Translations under genes and position numbers: made by a program | The notes under the pieces: generated by a model | The model's database searches: none | Told to the model about the DNA's origin: nothing | The model's input: the letters and a program-made list of their open reading frames with translations, nothing else | Origin: SPCO01 sp963823925 | GTDB lineage: Bacteria; Chloroflexota; Limnocylindria; Limnocylindrales; CSP1-4 | Direction: 5' to 3' | NCBI GenBank assembly: GCA_963823925.1 | Contig: CAWGNI010000008.1 | Span: 372,001 to 436,000, forward strand | Length of the DNA stretch: 64,000 nucleotides | Shown: positions 18,204 to 27,504 of the stretch, piece after piece | How positions within the stretch are numbered: position 1 is the first letter of the stretch | Layout of the letters: the number at the start of each line of letters is the position of its first letter

Positions 18204-19166
18204 TCAGTCGCCGGTCGGGACCCTGGCCAACTGGACCGCCAACGCTCCCGCGACGGCGGCGTCATTGACGATGAGTGCCGTGTTGGCGCGGATCGAGGCC
18301 CCGTTCGTGAGCGTGGCGATCCGCGCCAGGAGCCAGGGCGTCAACTCCGGACCGTGGACGCCGGCCTTCGCGGCCTCGGCCGTGGCCCGGGCGACCACGT
18401 CACGAACGAGGTCGTCGGCAAGCGCATCCCCGGCAGGGATCGGGACACACACGAGGATGCCGCCGAATCCAAGTCCCAAGTGGACACCCACGACGTTGGC
18501 GGCACGCACGATGTCCGGCGCGGACGATGGGGCCGGGACGCCGGCCGAGCGCGCGTAGAAGCCCGGCAGCTCGGTTTGGCCGACGGCGATCACCGGAACG
18601 CCGCGCGTCTCGAGATATTCGAGCGTCGCGCGAACGTCGAGGATGGCCTTGGGCCCGGCGCAGACGACGGCCATCGCCGTCCTCCCGAGCTCCTCGAGAT
18701 CCGACGAGATGTCGAAGGTGGCGGCCGACGCTCCGTCGACCGAGGCCGATCCGGCGAGAGCGCCGCGATGGACGCCGCCGATCCCGCCGGTCGCGAAGAC
18801 GGCGATCCCGGCGGCGTGGGCCGCGATCATCGTCGCCGAGACCGTGGTCGCCGCCCAGCCCTGGCCCGCCAATGCCGCCGCGAGACTGGGTCGGGACGCC
18901 TTGCGGACCGAGTCGGGTGGCGCCGTGGCCAGGGCATGCAGACCGGACGCATCGAGGCCGACGATCAGTCGGCCGTCATGGATCGCGACGGTCGCCGGGA
19001 CCGCACCCGCCGTCCGCACCGCCGCTTCAGACGCACTCGCGACCTCGAGATTCTGCGGATATGGCAAGCCGTGGCTGATCAGGGTCGATTCGAGCGCCAC
19101 GACCGGTCCCCCATCGGCCAGGGCGGCACGGACCTCCGGATGGACGGTGATCCGATCGGCGAGCAT
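18204..19166 (-). CDS. psuG: Pseudouridine-5'-phosphate glycosidase
   Basis: Cleaves the C-C glycosidic bond of pseudouridine 5'-phosphate to uracil and ribose 5-phosphate. The 320-residue protein shows family segments ALESTLISHGLPYP, TVSATMIAAHAAGI, FATGGIGGVHRG, DISSDLEELGRTAMAVVCAG and the C-terminal NGASIRANTALIVNDA. The start ATG shares one base with the stop of the kinase gene (TGATG). With the kinase it forms a two-step route that feeds ribose 5-phosphate to the pentose phosphate genes divergently encoded next door. Confidence 0.93.
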   Translation of the reverse strand: MLADRITVHPEVRAALADGGPVVALESTLISHGLPYPQNLEVASASEAAVRTAGAVPATVAIHDGRLIVGLDASGLHALATAPPDSVRKASRPSLAAALAGQGWAATTVSATMIAAHAAGIAVFATGGIGGVHRGALAGSASVDGASAATFDISSDLEELGRTAMAVVCAGPKAILDVRATLEYLETRGVPVIAVGQTELPGFYARSAGVPAPSSAPDIVRAANVVGVHLGLGFGGILVCVPIPAGDALADDLVRDVVARATAEAAKAGVHGPELTPWLLARIATLTNGASIRANTALIVNDAAVAGALAVQLARVPTGD

Positions 19167-20128
19167 CAGGCGAGCGACAATTCTGGCCGTGGCGCGGAGA
19201 TCTGGCGGGCGGCCGCCCGATGCCCGGCCAGCGCCGCCCGCTGGAGCGAGGCCGAAACTGACCGACCCGACGCTCGGGCATCGATCCAGGCGACCAGGAA
19301 CCCGGCGTCGAAGGCGTCGCCGGCCCCCGTCGTGTCGCTCGCCGGCAGGTGTTCCGTGGCGATCTCGAAGCGCATCCGCTCCGAGCCCTCGCGGAGCAAT
19401 ACGGTCGACCCCTTCGGCCCGCGCTTGACGACCGCGATCGGGGCGATCTCCAGCAGACCCTCGACATCGCGACGTCCGAGGAGCGCCTCAGCCTCGACGG
19501 CCGTCCCGAACAGGATGCTCGGTCCGACAGCGGTCACCAGCGACTGGGCCGGGCGCCTGCCATCGGCCAGCAACGGCCCGACCGAGGCGAGATCGACACT
19601 CACCGACGCGCCCGCAGCCCGGGCCAGCTCGATCGCCCGGCGGGCGGTCGAGCCGAGCGATGCGCCGAGCAAGGAGTAGACGGGCAGGTGGAGCACATCG
19701 GCACCGGCGAACCAGGCCGGCTTGAGGAACGCCGGCTCGAGCCGATCGGCCGCCCCCCGGTCCGCCACGAAGCTGCGTTCGCCATCGGGCGTCACGAAGA
19801 CCCCGATCCGCCCGGTCCGGGTGCCACCGACCCTCGCGACATGGGGCACGACCCCATCGTGGCGGATCGCGGCGACCAGGGCCCGACCGGCGGCGTCCCG
19901 TCCGACCGCGGCGATCAATCCGGATCGAGCCCCGAGCCGAGCCAGCCAGCGGGCGGTGTTCGCAGCCGACCCGCCCTGGACGAGCAGGATCCGACCGGGC
20001 ACGTCCGTCCCGGACTCGAGTGGCCGCGCCGGGGCCACCACGACGTCGAGCATCAGGTCACCGAGGACGACGACCCGCGACCGGCGGGCAGGACGGCGCG
20101 GTCGCCTGGGTCGTGGCATCGGCGGCAT
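19166..20128 (-). CDS. psuK: PfkB-family carbohydrate kinase, probable pseudouridine kinase
   Basis: A ribokinase-fold kinase of 320 residues. It shows the PfkB signatures: GGSAANTARWLARLG near residue 55 and DTTGAGDAFDAGFL with the catalytic aspartate near 265. The coupling to psuG (shared stop/start base) makes pseudouridine the likely substrate, though PfkB sequence alone does not fix specificity. The first 20 residues are Arg/Pro-rich. A TATCCT hexamer six bases before the ATG suggests a leaderless message. It is divergent from tkt. Confidence 0.85.
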   Translation of the reverse strand: MPPMPRPRRPRRPARRSRVVVLGDLMLDVVVAPARPLESGTDVPGRILLVQGGSAANTARWLARLGARSGLIAAVGRDAAGRALVAAIRHDGVVPHVARVGGTRTGRIGVFVTPDGERSFVADRGAADRLEPAFLKPAWFAGADVLHLPVYSLLGASLGSTARRAIELARAAGASVSVDLASVGPLLADGRRPAQSLVTAVGPSILFGTAVEAEALLGRRDVEGLLEIAPIAVVKRGPKGSTVLLREGSERMRFEIATEHLPASDTTGAGDAFDAGFLVAWIDARASGRSVSASLQRAALAGHRAAARQISAPRPELSLA

Positions 20129-20134
20129 CCTCGG

Positions 20135-20140
20135 AGGATA
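20135..20140 (-). promoter_or_regulatory. -10 hexamer of psuK, leaderless arrangement
   Basis: TATCCT ends six bases before the psuK ATG (20128), so transcription would start at or next to the start codon. One of a set with equal spacing in this window. Confidence 0.5.
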
Positions 20141-20153
20141 GCCCGGCCGCGAC

Positions 20154-20159
20154 TACAAT
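20154..20159 (+). promoter_or_regulatory. -10-like hexamer upstream of tkt
   Basis: TACAAT lies 37 bases before the tkt ATG, in the only gap between the divergent psuK and tkt genes, leaving room for a short leader with a GGAG site. No good -35 hexamer is visible. Confidence 0.4.
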
Positions 20160-20196
20160 GGCTCGACCCCCCGATCGCCGAACGGAGCCTCGCACC

Positions 20197-22269
20197 ATGA
20201 CCATCGCGACCGACCTCGATCAGCTGTCCATCGACACGATCCGGACACTTTCGATCGATGGCGTCCAGAAGGCGAACTCCGGCCATCCCGGCGCACCGAT
20301 GGGCGCCGCCCCGATGGCCTATGTCCTGTGGACCCGGTTCCTGCGACACGCACCGACCCACCCGGACTGGGCCGACCGCGACCGCTTCGTCCTGAGCGCC
20401 GGGCATGCCAGCATGCTCCTCTACTCGCTCCTCCACCTGACCGGCTATGCGGTCAGCCTCGAGGACCTCGAGTCGTTTCGCCAATGGGGAAGCATCACCC
20501 CCGGACATCCCGAATACGGCCTGACCCCCGGGGTCGAGGCGACGACCGGACCGCTCGGCCAGGGCTTCGCGAATGCGGTCGGGATGGCCATCGCTGAGCG
20601 ACGCCTCGCCCACGAGTTCGATCGTCCGGGTCACCGGATCATCGACCATCGGACCTGGGCCATCGCATCCGACGGTGACCTCCAGGAAGGGATCGCGTCC
20701 GAGGCCGCGAGCCTGGCCGGACACCTTCGCCTGGGCAAGCTCGTCGTCCTCTACGACGACAACGGGATCCAGCTCGATGGGCCGACGACGATGGCCTGGT
20801 CGGAGAACGTGCTCGAGCGGTTCGACGCGTACGGATGGCACACCCAGCGAGTGATCGACGGCAACGACGTCGCCGCGATCGACGCCGCGCTCCGGTCCGC
20901 GGAATCGGACGAGCGGCCGAGCCTGATCGCGGTCCGGACGCATATCGGCTTCGGCAGTCCGAACAAGCACGACAGCCACCGGGCCCATGGGTCGCCACTC
21001 GGGCCCGATGAGGTCCGGCTGACCAAGGAAGCGTATGGCTGGGATCCGGACCGGTCGTTCTATGTCCCGCCGGAGGTGGCTCGCCATCTCCGCGAGGCCA
21101 TCACGACGGGCGACGAGCGCTACCAGGACTGGGAGTCCCGCTTCTATGCGTTCCAGGACGCGTATCCGGACGATGCCGCGGAGCTCCGGCGCCGGATGCT
21201 CGCCGACGGGCTGCCCGAGGGGTGGGCGAGCGACCTGAAGGTGTCCGAGACCGGGACGGAGGTCGCCACCCGGAACGCCAGCCAGGAGGCCATCGCAGCC
21301 CTCGCAGACCGGCTGCCGGAACTGTTCGGCGGCGCGGCAGACCTGTCCGAGTCGAACCTGACCGACGTCAACGGAGCGCTCGACTTCAGCGCCGACGAGG
21401 CCGGCCGGAACATCCGCTTCGGCGTACGTGAGCACGCGATGGGCGGGATCGCCAACGGCATCGCCTACCACGGCGGCTTCCTGCCCTACTGCGCCACGTT
21501 CCTCACCTTCAGCGACTACATGCGGGGAAGCGTCCGCCTGGCGGCTCTGTCCGGCCTGCACGTCGTGTACGTCTGGACGCACGACTCCGTGGGTCTCGGA
21601 GAGGATGGGCCGACCCACCAACCGGTCGAGCACTACGCCGCCCTCCGGGCGATCCCCAACCTGTGGTTCGTCCGGCCGGGCGACGCGAACGAGACGGCAG
21701 CCGCCTGGGCGATGGCCGCGGAGCGCACCGATGGCCCGGTCGCTCTGGCCCTGACCCGCCAGAAGCTCCCGACCCTGGCCGGGACGGACCGTCTCGCCCG
21801 CGACGGCGTCGCGCGCGGCGGCTACGTGCTTCGCGAAGCCGCCGGTGGCGCACCCGAGCTGATCATGATCGGGACCGGATCCGAGCTCCAGCTCGCATTT
21901 CGGGCCGCCGAGGTGCTCGAGGCCGAAGGGATCCCGACACGGGTCGTGTCACTGCCCTGTTGGGAACGGTTCGACGCCCAGGACCAGGCCTACCGGGACG
22001 CGGTCCTGCCGCCGGCCGTCCGGAAGCGGGTCAGCGTCGAGATCGGCGTGTCGCTCGGCTGGGAACGGTGGGTCGGTGACGAGGGGGCGATCGTCGGACT
22101 CGACCATTTCGGGGCCTCGGCACCGGCGGCGACCATCTTCGAGAAGTTCGGGTTCACGGCGGAGCGCGTCACCGACATCGCCCGCCAGGTCGTCCGGGAC
22201 GGCTTGCATGGGCGCATCCCGACCCTGGATGGCGGCCATTTCGGCTGGATGGATCCTCGGCGGAGCTGA
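20197..22269 (+). CDS. tkt: Transketolase
   Basis: A thiamine-diphosphate enzyme moving two-carbon units between pentose and hexose phosphates. The 690-residue protein has all three domains. It shows SGHPGAPMG and GPLGQGFANAVGMA near the N terminus, the ThDP motif around SDGDLQEGIASEA and DDNGIQLDG, and RFGVREHAMGGIANG with the proton-relay glutamate. A GGAG site precedes the ATG. It opens the central-carbon block; a gap of 319 bases separates it from rpiB. Confidence 0.97.
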   Translation: MTIATDLDQLSIDTIRTLSIDGVQKANSGHPGAPMGAAPMAYVLWTRFLRHAPTHPDWADRDRFVLSAGHASMLLYSLLHLTGYAVSLEDLESFRQWGSITPGHPEYGLTPGVEATTGPLGQGFANAVGMAIAERRLAHEFDRPGHRIIDHRTWAIASDGDLQEGIASEAASLAGHLRLGKLVVLYDDNGIQLDGPTTMAWSENVLERFDAYGWHTQRVIDGNDVAAIDAALRSAESDERPSLIAVRTHIGFGSPNKHDSHRAHGSPLGPDEVRLTKEAYGWDPDRSFYVPPEVARHLREAITTGDERYQDWESRFYAFQDAYPDDAAELRRRMLADGLPEGWASDLKVSETGTEVATRNASQEAIAALADRLPELFGGAADLSESNLTDVNGALDFSADEAGRNIRFGVREHAMGGIANGIAYHGGFLPYCATFLTFSDYMRGSVRLAALSGLHVVYVWTHDSVGLGEDGPTHQPVEHYAALRAIPNLWFVRPGDANETAAAWAMAAERTDGPVALALTRQKLPTLAGTDRLARDGVARGGYVLREAAGGAPELIMIGTGSELQLAFRAAEVLEAEGIPTRVVSLPCWERFDAQDQAYRDAVLPPAVRKRVSVEIGVSLGWERWVGDEGAIVGLDHFGASAPAATIFEKFGFTAERVTDIARQVVRDGLHGRIPTLDGGHFGWMDPRRS

Positions 22270-22588
22270 CGCGAGTCGCGAAGCCGCGGCGGTCCGTCCC
22301 GAGGGTTTCGGCGGCAGCACGGGTATTCGGGACCTGGCAAGATTTGCATCGGGGGACCGGTAGGGTCGATCCTCGGCCCGATCCGGCGTGTCGGTGCCCC
22401 GCTTCGTCGTCGGTCCCATCGTTCTCACGCTCGGATCGTCGGTCACGGGTCGGGGTTCTGCTCCGGCTTCGGCCATAGCGGTCAGCCGGTGACCGTTGTG
22501 CCAGGTCCTCGTGGTCCGGCGCAAGGCAGGGTCCGGCGCACGGCTCGCCCGACGCTCGGCGGCCACGCCCGCACCGTATGCTTCGGGC
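22270..22588. other. 319-base gap between tkt and rpiB
   Basis: I see no credible gene, RNA or T-tracted terminator here on either strand. Only the last dozen bases hold a recognisable signal, the rpiB -10 hexamer. The gap implies that rpiB and the genes after it have their own promoter. Confidence 0.6.
22577..22582 (+). promoter_or_regulatory. -10 hexamer of rpiB, leaderless arrangement
   Basis: TATGCT ends six bases before the rpiB ATG at 22589. No ribosome site lies in between, so the message is probably leaderless. Confidence 0.5.
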
Positions 22589-23053
22589 ATGCGCATCGCG
22601 TTCGCGGCCGATCATGCCGGAGCGGCCCTCAAGGACGAGCTCCTCGGTCGCCTCGCGCGAGCCGGCCTGGGATACGACCTCGTCGACCTCGGCGGTGACG
22701 GCTCCGACCCGACCGACGACTACCCGGACTTCGCCCAGCGGCTGGGCGACGCGATCGCGGGCGGGCAGGCGGACCGCGGTGTCCTGATCTGCGGATCCGG
22801 GGTCGGAGCGTCGGTCGCCGCCAACAAGATCCCGGGTATCCGCGCGGCCGTCTGCCATGACACGTACTCGGCGCACCAGGGGGTCGAGCACGATGACATG
22901 AATGTGCTCACGCTCGGTGCGCGGGTCATCGGCGTGGAACCGGCCGTCGAGTGCACCATGGCGTTCGCGACCGCGACGTTCAGCGGCGAGCCCCGCCACC
23001 GGCGACGGCTGGACAAGGTGCTCGCCATCGAGGCCGCCGCGCGCGATCGCTGA
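22589..23053 (+). CDS. rpiB: Ribose-5-phosphate isomerase B
   Basis: Interconverts ribose 5-phosphate and ribulose 5-phosphate. The 154-residue LacA/RpiB-fold protein shows FAADHAGAALKD at the N terminus, the catalytic cysteine in VLICGSGVGASVAANK, and HDTYSAHQGVEHDDMNVLTL. The ATG at 22589 is set by the conserved N terminus and the -10 hexamer directly upstream. It is followed by pgi at 55 bases. Confidence 0.95.
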   Translation: MRIAFAADHAGAALKDELLGRLARAGLGYDLVDLGGDGSDPTDDYPDFAQRLGDAIAGGQADRGVLICGSGVGASVAANKIPGIRAAVCHDTYSAHQGVEHDDMNVLTLGARVIGVEPAVECTMAFATATFSGEPRHRRRLDKVLAIEAAARDR

Positions 23054-23108
23054 TCTGCCGCCCCGAACCGCGGGCGGCGTACCATGGACCACCAGTACGG
23101 AGACACGC

Positions 23109-24895
23109 ATGACCGACTCTGCTTCGACCGCCCTCGGTGCTCCTCGCCTGGCTCTTGGCGACGGTGCCGCGGCGTTTGCGACGGCCGATCGACCGAGCCC
23201 GCGATGCCGAGTGGGCCAACCGCCTGTTCGCGCGAGACGTCAACGCTGTGGACCAGCGACGAGCGGGTCGGCCGGGCGATCGCCGAGCGTCTCGGCTGGC
23301 TTGACGCACCCACCCACTTCGCCGACCGGACGGCCGGACTCGAAGGATTCGGCGACGCGATCGTCGATGAGGGCTACACCACCGTCGTCGTGGCCGGGAT
23401 GGGCGGCAGCAGTCTCGCCCCGGACGTCCTCCATCGCACGTTCGGCGCGCTCGAGGGCTATCCGGTGATCCGCATCCTGGACTCCACCGACCCGGCCGCG
23501 GTCTCGGCCACGCTGGACGACCTCGACCCGATCCGGACGCTCGTCATCATCGCCTCGAAGTCGGGGACGACGACCGAGCCGAACGCGTTCCTGGCATACG
23601 CCTGGGCACGCGCAGATGCCGCCCTCGAGGCCGTGCCGCACAACCGCTACGAGCACCCCGGCGCGTACTTCGCGGCGATCACCGACCCCGGCCGGAGCGT
23701 CGCCGCGATCGCCCACACGGACGACTTCCGCGAAGTCTTCATCAACCCGCCCGACATCGGCGGACGGTATTCCGCTCTGAGCTACGTCGGGCTCGTGCCG
23801 GCGTCACTCATCGGGATCGACCTCGATCCCCTGCTCGCTTCGGCGTCGGCGATGCTCGGGGCGTGCCGCGAGCCGGATCCGGAGATCAACCCGGGCCTGT
23901 CGCTCGGGATCGCGATCGGGACCCTGGCGAAAGCCGGGCGCGACAAATTGACCTTCCTCACCGACGACGAGATCGTCAGCTTCGGTGCATGGGTCGAGCA
24001 GCTGATCGCCGAGAGCACCGGCAAACACGGGGTCGGGGTCGTGCCGATCGACCTCGAGCCCCTCGGAGCGGTCGACGCCTACGGGACCGACCGGGCGTTC
24101 GTCCGGATCGCCCTGGCCGGTGCGGATGGCGGCGAGCGCGATACCCTCGCGGCGGCGCTCGAGGGCGCGGGTCATCCGGTCATGCGGATCGAGATCAACG
24201 ATCCGATCGACCTCGGCGCAGAATTCATCCGGTGGGAAGTGGCGACCGCGATCGCGGGCGTCGTCCTCGGTATCGACCCGTTCGATCAACCCAACGTCGA
24301 GGAAGCGAAGCAATTGACCCGGGACGTGCTCGAGGCCGTCGGCGAGCACGATGATCGATCGGCTGGGGCACCACCCGTCGAGCCGATCGCCCGAGGCGAC
24401 GGACTGACCCTGTTCGGCGACGCGGTGCTGCGCCTGACGGCCGGCGCGGGCGACGTCGTCGGCGAACTGGCCCGCCATCTCGCCCGACGGCGCCCCGACG
24501 GGTACCTCTGCCTGCAGGCGTTCATCGCGCCGAGCCCCGCGCGGGACGAGGCGTTCGCCCGGATCCGGACATTGCTCCGCGACAGGACCGGGCAAGCCAC
24601 GACGGCAGGCTATGGCCCCCGCTTCCTGCACTCGACCGGCCAGCTCCACAAGGGCGGAGCGCCGATCGGACTGTTCGTCCAACTCACCTCGGACCATCCG
24701 ACCGACGTCGACATCCCGGACTGGCCGTACACCTTCGGGCAGCTGATCGACGCCCAGGCGGCCGGCGACTTCGGCGCGATCGAATCCCACGACCTGCCGA
24801 TCCTGCGGGTCCACCTCGGGCCGGACCCGGACGCCGGCCTGGCCGCCCTGGAACGGGCTCTCGCGGCAGCCCTCGAGACGACGACGGAGGGCTGA
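23109..24895 (+). CDS. pgi: Glucose-6-phosphate isomerase, two +1 frameshifts near the start
   Basis: Interconverts glucose 6-phosphate and fructose 6-phosphate. The about 594-residue protein matches the isomerase half of the bacterial bifunctional transaldolase/isomerase, here as a separate protein. The SIS domains carry VVVAGMGGSSLAPDVL, IIASKSGTTTEPNAF and HKGGAPIGLFVQL. The N terminus begins MTDSASTALGAPRLALG after a GGAG site, then changes frame at 23185-23186 (CC for C) and 23242-23243 (AA for A) before TLWTSDERVGRAIAERLGW. It is four bases from gnd. Confidence 0.88.
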
Positions 24896-24899
24896 CGGG

Positions 24900-25799
24900 A
24901 TGCGCATCGGGTTCATCGGGCTCGGCCGGATGGGGGCCAACATGGTCCGCCGGCTGGTCCGCGACGGCCACGAGATCGTCATCTACAACCGGACGCCGGA
25001 GAAGACCCGGGAGATCGCCGCAGAAGGGCCGACGGCGGCCTTCTCGATCGCGGAACTGGTCGCGGCCCTCGAGAAACCCCGCGCCGTCTGGGTCATGGTC
25101 CCGGCCGGCGATGCCACCGAGGCCCAGATCGCCGAGCTGCTCGAGCACCTGGAGCCGGGCGACACGATCATCGACGGCGGCAATACGAACTTCCATGACG
25201 ATATCGGCCGCCACCGCGAACTCGCGGCCAAGGGCATCCGCTACGTCGATGCCGGCGTCTCAGGCGGGGTCTGGGGTCTCCAGGTCGGCTACTGCCTGAT
25301 GGTCGGCGGCGATGCGTCAGCGGTCGAACCGCTGGTCCCGGTCTTCACCTCCCTGGCGCCCCCGGATGGCTACCTGCACGTCGGCGGCCCTGGCGCCGGC
25401 CACTACGTGAAGATGGTCCACAACGGCATCGAATACGGCCTGATGCAGGCCTATGCCGAGGGCTTCGAGATCATGCACGCAGGTGACTATGACCTCGACT
25501 TCGCCGCCATCTCCGACCTGTGGATGCAGGGATCGGTCGTCCGCTCCTGGCTGCTCGAGCTCGCCGGTCGGGCGTTCCGATCGAACGGCCAGGACCTGGA
25601 CCATCTCAAGGGGTTCGTGGCCGATTCCGGTGAGGGCCGCTGGACGGTCCAGGAGGCGATCGACCACGACGTCCCGGCGCCGATCATCACCCTGTCGCTG
25701 CTGACGCGCTTCCGCTCGCGCCAGGACGACTCGTACGGGGCCAAGGTGCTGGCCGCCCTGCGCAACGAGTTCGGCGGGCACGAAGTCAAGACCGAGTAG
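24900..25799 (+). CDS. gnd: 6-phosphogluconate dehydrogenase, decarboxylating (short type)
   Basis: Oxidises 6-phosphogluconate to ribulose 5-phosphate and carbon dioxide. At 299 residues it is the short GntZ/YqeC-like class. NAD(P) motif GFIGLGRMGANM, substrate loop DAGVSGGVWGLQVGYC, and the catalytic lysine region GAGHYVKMVHNGIEYG are present. NAD or NADP preference cannot be set by eye. It lies between pgi and zwf with gaps of under ten bases, so it is in one operon. Confidence 0.94.
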   Translation: MRIGFIGLGRMGANMVRRLVRDGHEIVIYNRTPEKTREIAAEGPTAAFSIAELVAALEKPRAVWVMVPAGDATEAQIAELLEHLEPGDTIIDGGNTNFHDDIGRHRELAAKGIRYVDAGVSGGVWGLQVGYCLMVGGDASAVEPLVPVFTSLAPPDGYLHVGGPGAGHYVKMVHNGIEYGLMQAYAEGFEIMHAGDYDLDFAAISDLWMQGSVVRSWLLELAGRAFRSNGQDLDHLKGFVADSGEGRWTVQEAIDHDVPAPIITLSLLTRFRSRQDDSYGAKVLAALRNEFGGHEVKTE

Positions 25800-25805
25800 C
25801 ACTCG

Positions 25806-27497
25806 ATGGCGGCGACCCGACCCCGGACCACGAGCGCGAAGCCACGCCACCGGGCTCCTGTCGACGTCCCGAGCGATCAACCGGTTCCGGCCCGCCCGGC
25901 GCCCCGCACGAAGGAAACGCCGGCGACGATGAAGGAGCTGCGTGCGTCGCGGGAGGGTCGCCGACCATCACGGGCCAAGCCGGCCCAGAACGTCCTTCGC
26001 GAGGGCCTTCGCCTGGAGCGGGTCCCTGACCCGTCGATCCTCGTCCTGTTCGGCGCGACCGGCGACCTCGCCCATCGCAAGGTCATCCCGGCGCTCTACC
26101 AGCTGTGGCGCAACAACCTCCTGCCCCACGAGTTCACCCTCGTCGCCATCGGTCGGCGACCGTACGACGACCAGACGTTCCGGGCAGAGCTCCGGGCTGC
26201 TCTCGAGAAGTTCAGCCGGGTCCTCCCGATCGATGTCGATGCCTGGGAATCGTTCGCCGAGCGGATCGAGTATCACCGGCTCGACTTCGACGACACCGAC
26301 GGCTTCGACGAGCTGGCCGTTGCCCTCGACGCGTACGACGAGGAGCACGGGACCCGTGGCAATCGGCTCTACTACCTCGCTACGCAACCGGCCCAGTTCG
26401 CCGAGATCGTGGCGCAGCTCGGGCGGGCGGGCCTGGACCACGAGCGGCACGACGGTGGCTGGCGCCGGATCGTCATCGAGAAGCCGTTCGGCCACGATCT
26501 CGACTCGGCGCGCCGCCTGAACCGCGAGGTCGGCAAGGTCTTCCGCGAGACGCAGGTCTATCGCATCGATCACTACCTGGGGAAGGAGACCGTCCGCAAC
26601 CTCCTGGTCTTCCGCTTCGGGAACGGGATCTTCGAGCCACTCTGGAATCGCCGCTACGTCGATCACGTCCAGATCACGGTGGCGGAGTCGATCGGGATCG
26701 AAAGCCGGGGCGCGTTCTACGAGCAGACCGGCGCGTCACGCGACGTCCTCCAGAACCATCTCCTCCAGCTGGTCAGCCTGATCGCCATGGAACCGCCGGC
26801 CACGTTCCAGGCCGACGCCCTGCGCGACGAGAAGGTCAAGGTGCTCCGGGCGATCTCGACCGACCCGGCGAGCGACGTGGTCCGCGGCCAGTACGGGCCG
26901 GGCTGGGTCTCCGCCACCCAGGTCGTCGGCTATCGCGAGGAAGAGGCGGTCGACCCCGTATCCGAGACCGAGACGTACGTGGCGGCGAAGCTGACGATCG
27001 ACGACTGGCGCTGGTCCGGGGTCCCGTTCTACGTCCGGACCGGGAAGCGCTTGCCGAAGCGGGCGACCGAGATCGCCATCCAGTACCGAGAGGTCCCGCA
27101 CCGCCTGTTCGAAGATCAGGGCGTCGCGCCGGACGCGAACCTGCTGGCGATCAGGATCCAGCCGGATGAGGGGATCATGCTTCGCTTCGGAGCCAAGGTC
27201 CCGGGCCTCGGCCTCGACGTCCGTTCGGTGGCGATGGACTTCACCTACGGATCGGCATTCAGCGTCGATTCCCCCGACGCCTACGAAACGCTCATACTCG
27301 ACGCGCTGCAGGGTGACGCCTCGCTGTTCACGCGAGCGGACGAGGTCGAGGAGGCCTGGGGGATCGTCGACCCGATCGTCGAGACCTGGGCGAACGCATC
27401 GGGGCCACACTTCCCGAACTACGATGCCGGCACCTGGGGCCCGGAAGCGGCCGATCGGTTGCTCGACCGCGATGGGCGCGCCTGGCGCCGCATCTGA
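25806..27497 (+). CDS. zwf: Glucose-6-phosphate 1-dehydrogenase
   Basis: First enzyme of the oxidative pentose phosphate pathway. The coenzyme motif LFGATGDLAHRK, the substrate and active-site motif RIDHYLGKE and the downstream EKPFGHDLDSAR block are intact. With the ATG at 25806 it has 563 residues, including some 75 Pro/Arg-rich residues absent from most homologues. An ATG at 25929, with AAGGAAACG before it, would give a more usual length, so the start is uncertain. It sits six bases after gnd and eight before opcA. Confidence 0.95.
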   Translation: MAATRPRTTSAKPRHRAPVDVPSDQPVPARPAPRTKETPATMKELRASREGRRPSRAKPAQNVLREGLRLERVPDPSILVLFGATGDLAHRKVIPALYQLWRNNLLPHEFTLVAIGRRPYDDQTFRAELRAALEKFSRVLPIDVDAWESFAERIEYHRLDFDDTDGFDELAVALDAYDEEHGTRGNRLYYLATQPAQFAEIVAQLGRAGLDHERHDGGWRRIVIEKPFGHDLDSARRLNREVGKVFRETQVYRIDHYLGKETVRNLLVFRFGNGIFEPLWNRRYVDHVQITVAESIGIESRGAFYEQTGASRDVLQNHLLQLVSLIAMEPPATFQADALRDEKVKVLRAISTDPASDVVRGQYGPGWVSATQVVGYREEEAVDPVSETETYVAAKLTIDDWRWSGVPFYVRTGKRLPKRATEIAIQYREVPHRLFEDQGVAPDANLLAIRIQPDEGIMLRFGAKVPGLGLDVRSVAMDFTYGSAFSVDSPDAYETLILDALQGDASLFTRADEVEEAWGIVDPIVETWANASGPHFPNYDAGTWGPEAADRLLDRDGRAWRRI

Positions 27498-27504
27498 GGA
27501 CGGA

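Noticed and set aside
20053..21633. Minus-strand open frame of about 526 codons opposite tkt
   Set aside because: Transketolase on the other strand is fully conserved; this frame has no ribosome site or motif.
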